Of a stretch of DNA of 64,000 bases, positions 23,440 to 32,162 are shown piece by piece (within the stretch, counting starts at the first letter, position 1; each line of letters opens with the position of its first letter). The notes under the pieces were generated by a model. That model saw only the letters and a list, made by a program, of their open reading frames with translations, had not been told where the DNA came from and searched no databases. The position numbers and the translations under genes are program-made. This stretch comes from Tilletiaria anomala UBC 951 (lineage: Eukaryota > Basidiomycota > Exobasidiomycetes > Georgefischeriales > Tilletiariaceae), in the NCBI RefSeq assembly GCF_000711695.1, contig NW_013546976.1, positions 62,001 through 126,000 of the forward strand, read 5' to 3'.

Positions 23440-24635
23440 TCAGGCGCATTTCGGCTTGGTGAGCGCCCCTCTGCTTTCGAGCACCTGGAGCACCGCCTCC
23501 TTTCCCGCCTTGAGCAACTCCTTACTTTCCGATGCGGTGGTCGTCGGTGGCAGCCATAGCATTTGCTGCGCGACCGCTTGATGATACATGCACTCCATCC
23601 CTTGGATGACGTGCCACCCTTGCTCCTCTGCGATGCTGGAGATTTTAGTCCACGGGTGTGGGTGGTAGCACATTTCGAGGAACACAGGTGCTGACGAAAG
23701 CGAAGAGTGCGCGGGCAGACTCAGAACTGCCTCCAGGGTCTGCCGAGCAAGCTTCTCGCCCTCTGTCTGCGGGTCGTGTGATGGGATGGCGTTGACGATC
23801 ACATCGGGTGTTCGGCCCAGTGCCGCGGCGTCTTTAGGTGTTTTGAGCTGCATTACTCCTTCCACGCCTTTGGCTTGGAAGTCCTGCACGACTGCTCCCA
23901 CCTCTTCATCCATCCTGTTGATGATATAGATCTCGTCGCATTTCAGCCTGAACCGAAGGGTGTAAACGGCTGTGCGAGTGGTGCCTCCTCCACCGACGAT
24001 CAGACCGATTCGCCTGTCGGTGGTTGCTTCAACTCTGGAAGAGTCTGGCAGTGCTGATATGATGGCGTCTGCAATACCTGCTACGTCAGTCTGAGAGGTT
24101 GTCGAGAGTTCATGAGATGTCAAAAGAAGTTCGTATAGCACTCCGTGAAAACCCGACTTACGTTTGTGGCTACCAGACTTCGCTTTCCGTCTTCGTGATC
24201 CCTCCAATAGACCGTATTTGCTGCGCCAATCAATTCTGCTTCTTGATCTATTTCGTCGACATGCTTCAGCACCTCACTCTTGTAAGGCATTGTGACTGCG
24301 CTGCCAATAAAGTCGTCTTCGCGTATGAATCGCAGGAAATCGTTGAAGTCTTGGGATTCCAGCAGCTCGCACGTCCAAGGCACATGACGCTGACGGTAGC
24401 ATGCATTGTGAAATGTTGGCGCTAATGAGAGAGAAATGGGGTAGCCGAACAGCGCAGTCTTTCCTGGCTTCTGAGAGCGTGCTTGCCGGCCAGCCAGGTC
24501 CGACGCGCTCGGGTTCGTACGAGAACTGGTCGACATGCTTGCCGCCAAAGGGGATACCGTGGCAGGCGCAGGCGCTTTCGTCGTTCCGGTTGTCTGGAAG
24601 TGAGTAGCGGGGGCTTCTACGCGAACATGCATCAT
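23440..24635 (-). CDS. qutB: Quinate/shikimate dehydrogenase
   Basis: NAD(P)-dependent oxidation of quinate to 3-dehydroquinate (or shikimate to 3-dehydroshikimate), first step of quinate breakdown. Exons 24635-24162 and 24090-23440 join in phase 0 to 374 aa; the join restores the family motif ATNTD. Visible motifs are GYPISLSLAP (substrate site, about 64-73), SAVTMPYKS with catalytic K119, D160 of NTD, the nucleotide loop VGGGGTTRTA, and VNAIPSHDP. It is a stand-alone enzyme and not part of a pentafunctional AROM, which fits catabolism. The start at 24635 is the first of two adjacent ATGs; a later ATG (residue 34) is possible. Confidence 0.92.
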
Positions 24636-25604
24636 TCAGATAGATTCTTGTGGATGCAGTGGAAGTGATGGTACTTTATAGGGCTGTATTGGTTCAACAA
24701 TTTGCAGCAAGGGTGCCAGATGGTGGATTGTGGCGTATATATCTATCAGCCTTGAATCTTGAGCCGGTCGAGAGCGAAACCAAGAGCACAGACGATGCGA
24801 GCGTAGCCGCGCTCAGGGCTCAAGACTCAATGCTCCCCCTCGCGAAGACTTGTGCCGGGTAGACAGAGATATTGTTATCAGTGTCTCGCATCTCCTGCAA
24901 ATGGAGTGTGGCAGGGAACAACTGGGAAACCCGGGGATCAGCAGAAGAAAGCGGTGTGCGTCGAGACTCATCCAACTCCGAATTGAACTTCGGATGTGGC
25001 TTTTCGGATGAGGATGTCCTGACTGTCGGCATTCTCTCCAGTTACCACACTAGACTCACCCCTGTTGCTTGTGGCGAGTTTCTGTATGTACTCAATATTT
25101 CAAGTTGGCGCGATGCTGTGCCATGGAGACCTGAACCAGGTAACACCTCTGCCAAGTGCTGCGGGGTGAGATGATTTTGAGAAAAACATACATGGTTCGG
25201 TCGGGTTGCCGACACGCAATTAAACAGCGTTGATCAGCCGCCGTTGAACAGGCACAACAATTGGGTCATGGATATGGTCCACCTTTCACCGATGCCTCTC
25301 CGTGTGGCTAGTGGGTGTAAAGCGCCGGCTCCCGCGTGGGGTGGACAGCTCGAGCTCGGATTCCGCGTTTATAGCTAGACAGAAATGTATGTCTTTATTC
25401 TATATTTGCTCCGCACTACCCTCGGTCCTGTTCTTACCACTCACGCTAATAAGCCGTATCCATCGACGAAAGCTCGGTCAAGCATTGCCATCACTGTCGC
25501 CGTTAGTGCGGCCATTGCCGATCTACGCATCTAACTCCTTGATACAACGTGCAAGCCCGCTTCGAGGACAGCGAACAATACCAACGCGGTGGAGAGACGG
25601 GAAA
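24636..25604. promoter_or_regulatory. Divergent promoter between qutB and qutE
   Basis: A 969-bp head-to-head gap. On the minus strand a TATAAAG lies at 24674-24680, about 40 bp before the qutB start, and a TATATA-like stretch is near 24738. The middle holds three TTCGGA boxes in 32 bp (separate entry). No protein-coding frame with support is present. Confidence 0.6.
24977..25008. promoter_or_regulatory. Clustered TTCGGA boxes, candidate activator sites
   Basis: TCCGAA at 24977, TTCGGA at 24989 and TTCGGA at 25003, the last two extending to TTCGGATGTGG and TTCGGATGAGG. The first two form an inverted pair. The same box is clustered in the qutC-qutD promoter. CGG-type cores are typical Zn2Cys6 targets, so the neighbouring activator is the natural candidate. 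Confidence 0.55.
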
Positions 25605-26196
25605 ATGGCGAAGTCGATTCTCCTTCTCAATGGCCCAAATCTGAACATGCTGGGTTTACGAGAGCCTGATAAGTGAGAAGGTAGAGCACCGTTGCTGCTT
25701 GGATCTCGGTTCGAGCACTGAAGGGATCGAGTGTGCCCTGCCCTTCGTTAGGTATGGGACAGCGACACTGGGGGACATCGTCAACCTCGCGGGTGCCCAC
25801 TGCTTGGACGCTGGCGTCGCCTTTGACCATTTGCAGACAAACCATGAAGGAACGATGCTCGATCGTATCCATCAAGCACGGTCCGATGGCACCCAAGCGA
25901 TCGTGATCAATGCAGGGGCGTGGACACATACGAGCGTCGCGCTCAGAGATGCACTGCTGGCTTCCGAGAAGCCATTCATTGAGCTACATGTGCGTTTTGA
26001 CGGTGAAAGATTCCGTCAAAGATGCTGATGGTCTCTTCGCCCTTGTCGTGGTACCGCTCAGATCTCCAACACACACGCCCGCGAGCCTTTTCGACATCAC
26101 TCGTACCTTGCTGACAAAGCTAAAGGGATAATTATGGGCTTAGGGACGTATGGCTATACGGTGGCGATCGATTATTGTATTAAGCATTTGATGTGA
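25605..26196 (+). CDS. qutE: Type II 3-dehydroquinate dehydratase (catabolic dehydroquinase)
   Basis: Converts 3-dehydroquinate to 3-dehydroshikimate by the type II trans-elimination; in fungi this small enzyme is the quinate-catabolic one, separate from the type I domain of AROM. Exons 25605-25672, 25752-25989 and 26062-26196 add to 146 aa, the family length. [11 protein letters not shown] opens the protein, R19 and catalytic Y24 flank the first junction, [11 protein letters not shown] and [10 protein letters not shown] follow, and the third exon begins [11 protein letters not shown] with catalytic H107. The ATG at 25605 is clear. The 3' end faces qutC with 223 bp between stops. Confidence 0.95.
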
Positions 26197-26419
26197 GATA
26201 TTCACAGAACAATGGCGTTGCATCTGAACTCTTTCCGCGCAGTCTGCATCATTTGGCTATACAAGGACTTGAAACATTGGAGGAAGTGCATGTGAAGTGG
26301 CCCGTACAAGTACATAATGCGATGCTGAGTAATGGAGGTTTGATCCCAATGGTTGCAAAGTGGCATTCTTGTTGTTGTTTTAGCTTGAATATGGGCAATG
26401 CTTGTGTGAGCGGTCACCA

Positions 26420-27782
26420 CTACGCGCTGTGCTTCGGTGTCGTCTGACTATGCTCCAACCTCTTCAGCACCAGTTCGTGGCTATTATTACACCGTTTCGC
26501 AGCCTCGAACGGAAAAGACGTTGAGGGTGACTGCAAATCGAGGTTGAAGTACTCGGCGGAGACCCAGCCGCGGTAGCGAATGTCGTTGAAGATGACGCGC
26601 GAGAGCTCCTCCACGGGGAGATAACCCTCGCCAGCAAATGCACGGTGCGCGCGTGCCCATGCCATTGTTGTGTTAGCTGTTCCATTGAAGGAGAGAAGCA
26701 GAAACCGCTGCATCAGCACTATGTCCGTCTGAAAACGCTTGCAAGCGCAGGCACAGCTCACCGTGTTGAGTTGGGTCGAAGAGAGGGTGCTTTAGGTGCA
26801 TGGGCTCGGGGGGTAAGGCAGCATCGCCAAGCTGGAGGAGGAAGAGCTTGCGCCTAGAGCGAGCGTCGGCAAAAGTCTCTTTGAGCTCCTTCAAATCAGC
26901 GTCCAGCTTTTCACTCCATCCATCCACAAGACCGTCTGGCCGGCTCGGATCAGCGATCGCCCCGCCGAGGATCTGCATCGTATCCAGAACCATTCCAAAG
27001 TTGTGTGCATCGACGAGTTGAACCTGCCGCCAAGCTTGTTGCCATGTGGTGACGAAGCTGCCGAAGCACATGGCTTCGTACGCGAAGAATTTGCAGCGTG
27101 TATGCCAACGCTGTCCTGCGTGTGCGAGCAAGCGCAGGTCCTGGATGACGCGCTCCTCGTCGCCGGTGTGCTGGTATACGCCCGAGCTCGAAGAGCCGAA
27201 CATGGCCGAGGCGACTTGGATTAGGTCAGTGTCGAGAATGTCGCTGATTTCAAACCAGAGCGGCAACTCGTGCAAGCGCTCATCGCGCCTGGAGATAGGG
27301 AGGATGCCGGGGTAGTGCAGAATTGGCTCCAGACAGATAACCTTCAGACCTGAGGCTTTGCACATGGCCGAGATGGCGCTTGCGGCCAAGAGCATGTGCT
27401 CCCGCGCAGGTTCGGCCATGGTATTCCTTGAATTCTGCCCAGCGAGCGAGCGAGCTTTGGCTTTGATGTCGTCGATATGGATCTCGATGCCCTGCCACCC
27501 TTGCGCGACACATGCCGTGATCTTCGCCTCGATTGCATGCTTGTCGGCAGCACCCAGGCTGAGCGACATGATGCCGCGCGGCAGCTGAGCGGCCGGCGCG
27601 TCTGCGTCAAAGCCATCGAGAGGATGGCGGGCGTGGGTCGCGTCAAGGCTCGACACCGAGGCCGAAGCCGCAAGGGATGAGTGCAGAGAAGAGGTGTACG
27701 CCGATGTGTCTGAGAGTGCCCATTTGCCAGACACCTGGGGGCCAAAGTCTGGCGTTGCACTTGGGGCGATGATTGCTGGCAT
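26420..27782 (-). CDS. qutC: 3-dehydroshikimate dehydratase
   Basis: Converts 3-dehydroshikimate to protocatechuate, last step of the quinate branch before the beta-ketoadipate pathway. Exons 27782-26762 and 26676-26420 join in phase 1 to 425 aa; the join gives ANTTMAWARAHR, typical of the C-terminal region. The xylose-isomerase-like TIM barrel shows GWQGIEIHIDDI, LKVICLEPILHYPG, YEAMCFGSFVTTWQQAW, NFGMVLDTMQILGG and LFLLQLGDA, with Glu/Asp/His candidates for the metal site. The first ATG (27782) is used because the longer frame starts at a TTG. The first 70 residues are a Ser/Ala-rich leader. Family call is strong from motifs and context. Confidence 0.9.
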
Positions 27783-28829
27783 GGTATCGTTAAAGCTTTG
27801 TGATGCGATCTCGACACTCTGGGGAAAGGCTTGAAGAGACAACTCGATGCGGTGGATCGAAGAGGTGCCCGATGGTATTTAAAGAGTTTACCAACTTATT
27901 GCTCGCATAGATAAGGTCGGTACGACGTTTGCATTCGAAGGCGACGACACCATGCCAAACGCTCATGTCAAAGAAAGTGACATGTACATAGCACGCAGAA
28001 AGCATGTTTACCGAGACATCGCCATTAAGGAGACATCGGTTTGGGGCGAGGACCAGAGGACAGGGCGGGTCTTGGACACTTCCGGCGCACTGCTGTCTAC
28101 TGATCCCATGTTCTTTCTCTGCATCATTTGCTAAACGATGTACAGCTCCGAGGTGATTTGAGGATGCGACACACTGAGCCGTCCTCCTGACCGAATCGGA
28201 GAACGCTGTTTCGGATTTGGAGAGTGGATTCGGAGAGGCTGAAATGCCTCCGAAGTGGCTGTGCTTCTTTTGGCTCTGTGTGAAGAAAACTGGCGCAGAG
28301 CCAGCGGTGGCTGCCAGGCGCTTATCTCGATGCCAGCAGGGCTGCGTTTTGTTTTGCTATCGGGCACCTCTCGGCCCTCAGTGCGGGGGAAGCGCAGACT
28401 GCCCCAGTGCGGTCGATTGCGCCGAGGCACTGGCACACGCTGACCCCCAATGTCTCCCCACATTTTTTTTCTCTGCTTCCAGGCAAAAAAGGACAAACAG
28501 TCGGTCATACATGAGAAGAATGCCAGCCACTTCAATCGGAGTCCATTGCACACCTTCTGGTGAGACTCTAATCCCTTCGTCCTTAGTATTGACAACAGCT
28601 TACCTAGACAGCCGTATGTGACCTTTGTTGTGGGCGCATGCAAGCCGTCTTGACGCATATATAGATCTCGGGAAAGCTGCCGACCGACAGCTCCCGCCCA
28701 TCCCGCCCATCCCCTCCATCCCCTGCTTACCCATCGACAAGGGGGCCTGTCCATCTCATCTCTGCATCTACCGCTACTTGTCCACCACCCATCGACACAT
28801 TGCTACGGTTCCATCACACGTTGCCCAAC
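27783..28829. promoter_or_regulatory. Divergent promoter between qutC and qutD
   Basis: A 1047-bp head-to-head gap. A TTTAAATA lies about 100 bp before the qutC start on the minus strand, and TATATA at 28658-28663 lies about 170 bp before the qutD start, followed by a C/T-rich tract (28690-28735) of the kind common in strong fungal promoters. TTCGGA boxes are listed separately. A minus-strand frame covers much of it (28131-28754) but has no family support. Confidence 0.6.
28192..28254. promoter_or_regulatory. Clustered TTCGGA boxes, candidate activator sites
   Basis: TTCGGA occurs at 28210 and 28229, its complement TCCGAA at 28249, and the variant ATCGGAG at 28195, all within 63 bp. Extended forms TTCGGATTTGGAG and TTCGGAGAGG resemble those in the qutB-qutE promoter (TTCGGATGTGG, TTCGGATGAGG). 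Confidence 0.55.
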
Positions 28830-30645
28830 ATGGTCAGTCTCCGGCCCCAAGAAGATCCGCATCGGCCGGCGCCAAAGCAGATCTACAACATCCGCGTATA
28901 TGCTCTCGCCGCCGCAGCCTCCTTTGCGTCGATGATGATCGGCTACGACTCGGCCTTCCTCGGCACAGTCCTCGTCCTGCCGTCCTTCATAAAGGACTTT
29001 GGCACCCTGGCACCCAACACGTCCGCCAACCTCGTGACGACGTACCAGATCGGTGCGCTCTTTGGCGCCGTCATCGGTTACCCGCTCGCCTTCTACTACG
29101 GCAGACGCTGGGGTCTCGTCACATGCGCGGCCCTCTTTGCCATCGGATCCGTCGTCATGGTCATTGCGTCCCCTTCCACCGGTCTCGGCCCCATTTACGG
29201 TGGTAGAGCCGTTGCCGGCATCGCCATCGGTGCAGCGAGTAACTTGACGCCGCTTTACATCTCCGAGATTGCTCCTACTGCCATTCGTGGTCAGCTGGTT
29301 GGCCTCTACGAAGCAGGCTGGCAGGTTGGCGTGAGTATCGCAAGCGGGGACGCTTCGAACGATTTATGCAACGGTGCTCACAGCTCTACCGTGCAATTTA
29401 CAGGGTCTTTTGGGGTTCTGGATCAACTATGCCGTCCAAACCACCCTCCCCGAATCCACCACCCAATGGCGCATCCCGTTCGCCGTGCAGCTTATCCCTG
29501 GTGGTCTCTTCCTCCTCTGCTCTCCTTTCCTCATTGAATCTCCGCGCTGGCTCCTGAGCAAGGACAGGCATGAACATGCAGTGAAGAACCTCTGCACCAT
29601 TCGCCATCTCCCCAGCGATCATCCTTACCTCATTGATGAGCTCACGATGATGCAGGGCGGTATCGAGGCGGAGAGGGCACAGGCCGGCAGGGGCATCATT
29701 GGGCCTTTCAAGCAGCTTCTGCAGGCCGGTGTCAGGTTCCGACTTTTCATCTCCGTCATGCTCTTCTTCTTCCAGAATGGAACAGCTATCAATGCTATCA
29801 AGTGAGTGCATCAGGGTGTGATATTTGCATGGCATATGTCTAACCCAATTGCTGCGAAAATAGCTACTACTCGCCCACCATCATCAAGAGCTTTGGCATC
29901 ACTGGTCTCAATTCATCATTGATATCTACTGGCATCTTCGGCGTCATCAAGACGGCTGCTGCCTTTGTCTGGCTTCTGCTCCTCATCGACCAATTCGGAC
30001 GCCGACGCATTTTTATTACTGGTTCCATCGGCTGCGGCCTCATGCTCTGGTGGATGGCCATCTACCTGGCGGCGGCGCCAAAGAACAGCTTCGCGACCGG
30101 AGAGCTCACACCTGGAAGCAGGAGCATGCTTGCCGCTTTCTACATCTGGACCGTCTTTTATGGCTCCACTTGGAACGGAACAGTGAGCATAAGTTTGCCC
30201 CGACTGGTCTTCAGAGATAAATGCTGACAATCCCTTCCGGCGTTCACAGCCTTGGGTCTTTGGCTCAGAAGCTTTCCCGATGGGCTCGCGCTCGGCAGGT
30301 CAATGCTGTGCGGCCTTTGCCAACTGGGCGTGGAACTTGCTCGTCGCTCGCACGACGCCGCTCGCATTTGCCGCCATCGGTTCAAACTTTTACTTTGTCT
30401 TTGCCGCTGTCACGACTGCGTCCATCCCCTTCGTCTACTTCCTGCTCCCCGAGACGAAGCAGATCCCTCTCGAGCACATGGACGAGCTGTTCAGCTCGCC
30501 CGAGCCAGCACGCCGCGCGGGGCCAGTCCTCCGCCAGCAGCTCAGCGAGCGGGCACGACCCAGCGATGCAATCGGTGCCACTGCCGCTGCTAGAAACAGG
30601 ACGGGCAGTGCGGGAAGCAGCAGCGAGTCAGACATCGAGAAATAG
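28830..30645 (+). CDS. qutD: Quinate permease, MFS sugar-transporter family
   Basis: Twelve-helix plasma membrane symporter of the QutD/Qa-y group. Exons 28830-29330, 29404-29801, 29864-30182 and 30250-30645 give 537 aa with every phase matching. It follows the QutD layout closely from the start: QIYNIRVYALAAAASF, IGYDSAFLGT, YGRRWGL, YGGRAVAGIAIGAASNLTP, YISEIAPTAIRGQLVGLYE, GFWINYAV, ESPRWLLSK, QNGTAINAINYYSP, DQFGRRR and FLLPETKQIPLEHMDELF. The C-terminal 60 residues are hydrophilic and Ser/Arg-rich. With the divergent qutC it makes the third head-to-head pair of the cluster. Confidence 0.94.
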
Positions 30646-30988
30646 GGCTCTTACATCAACAAACGGATTCAAGAGACTCACAGTCACGCCTTTCAAAAGC
30701 AAAGGGACTGAGGTTATTACGGTGATCGTGCGTCGCTCTTTTCATGTTGTATTTTATCGCGTGCGCTCCAAAAAGCATGTCGTCGTGCCTGCTTGCCATT
30801 CTCCGATCCCTATCACCGTGCGCTCTCGTTTTATCGCTCCAGCCTCCGTCTACACCTCCGCTTCAAATTGAATCGTACTGAATACATATCGACGAAGGCG
30901 ATTGTTGCCAATCTCCAGAATTCTTCGCGCCGAGCATATCCCCCATCCACTGCTACGCCCGTCGTTCTTTCGACGGCCTGGCGCCTTC

Positions 30989-31972
30989 ATGTCATTTCAA
31001 AGCAATGATCCCAAATCTGCCCTGACACGCTACGCACAAACTAAAGATCCCAGCAAGCTCCCGCGAGACGTCTGCCTCACCTACGATGATTGGACAATCG
31101 TCATCTTTGACGCTTACGAGAAGGCCAAGTTCCACTTCCTTGTCTTGCCACGCATCCCATTTCCTCTCTCCGACTCTGTCCAATCAGAACACAAACAGCA
31201 AAATTCGCAACCAGGTGGCACGGATTATGCCACGGTGAAAGGACTAGGTTCACCTGCAACTGATGGCTGTGGCGCGGGCAGCGCCTTAAGCGATGATCGC
31301 GCAAGCAAGAAGCCCAAGCTCGCCCTTGCTGGAGACAAGCTGGCTTTTGGGACCACGGGTTGTAAAACTGTGCCGACCCGCCACTTGCAGGACATCAACA
31401 CGCTCCTAGCCTCGCCGTACGCCTCCCAAGTCTTTGGCAGGTTGAAAGCAATGGCAGAGCGCGTCAAAAGCATCATCCTCTCCGAGATGCCGCGGGCAAC
31501 TCTCGATGCGATCCCGTTCAAGGGACACACCCATGCTACTGCAAGTGTAGAACAATGCCTGGTGACCTGGCCGGTGCACTTGGGCTTTCATGCGATTCCG
31601 AGCATGTCGACGGTGCATTTGCACTGTATATCTTGCGACCTCGTCTCTGAGCGACTCAAGAGAAAGCATCACTACTTGAGCTTCAAACACGATCACGGCT
31701 TCTTCTTGCATACCCGCGATATTGAGCAGTGGATTCGAGAAGGCAGAAAGGCGCAGCCAAAGAGCACAGCCGAGTTGCACAAGCTGCTCAAAGCGGATCT
31801 TGTCTCAATATGGGACGCGAATTTGTACAAGGATATGCCAAGTCTGAAGCGACATCTGGAGACTGAATGGAAAGCAGACATTCAGCGCAGACAACAGTCA
31901 GAAAGGAATGAGCACCAGCAAGGGCAAAGCACAAAGATGATATCAACGGCTGAAGTGATACGACTTTGTTGA
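30989..31972 (+). CDS. HNT3: Aprataxin-like HIT protein (Hnt3 type), motifs eroded
   Basis: Aprataxins remove AMP from abortive DNA ligation products in the nucleus. One exon, 327 aa. The N-terminus (PRDVCLTYDDWTIVIFDAYEKAKFHFLVLPR) and the HIT region fit the family, with a poorly conserved insert of about 80 residues between. The His motif reads STVHLHCIS: the usual first His of HxHxH is Thr208, while H210, in the place of the catalytic His, and H212 remain. The C-terminal part keeps the helix pattern (SLKRHLETEW) of the family's C2H2 zinc finger but lacks its Cys pair. The first ATG is 30989; the frame is open further upstream only from a TTG. Confidence 0.82.
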   Translation: MSFQSNDPKSALTRYAQTKDPSKLPRDVCLTYDDWTIVIFDAYEKAKFHFLVLPRIPFPLSDSVQSEHKQQNSQPGGTDYATVKGLGSPATDGCGAGSALSDDRASKKPKLALAGDKLAFGTTGCKTVPTRHLQDINTLLASPYASQVFGRLKAMAERVKSIILSEMPRATLDAIPFKGHTHATASVEQCLVTWPVHLGFHAIPSMSTVHLHCISCDLVSERLKRKHHYLSFKHDHGFFLHTRDIEQWIREGRKAQPKSTAELHKLLKADLVSIWDANLYKDMPSLKRHLETEWKADIQRRQQSERNEHQQGQSTKMISTAEVIRLC

Positions 31973-32162
31973 TATTGCGCTACAATACAACTCGTTCGCA
32001 ATGTGGTAAAAGAAATTGTTCAGCATTATTGCTCGGGATTGAACTGTGTTGGGAAAAGAAGAGATGTAAAGGGTGAGGAGCATGGCGAGCCTGATAGTCT
32101 TGTCTGGACTTCCGAGCCGCAAGTGCTACCACGAGCCTTGTGAAGTACTGTAAAATGATATT

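Noticed and set aside
24636-25604. QA-1F/QutA-type sites (GGATAA...TTATCC) in the quinate promoters
   Set aside because: I could not find the paired form in any of the three divergent promoters; the clustered motif here is TTCGGA instead.
28131-28754. 207-codon minus-strand open frame in the qutC-qutD gap
   Set aside because: No family features, and it covers the TATA box and the TTCGGA cluster, so promoter is the better reading.
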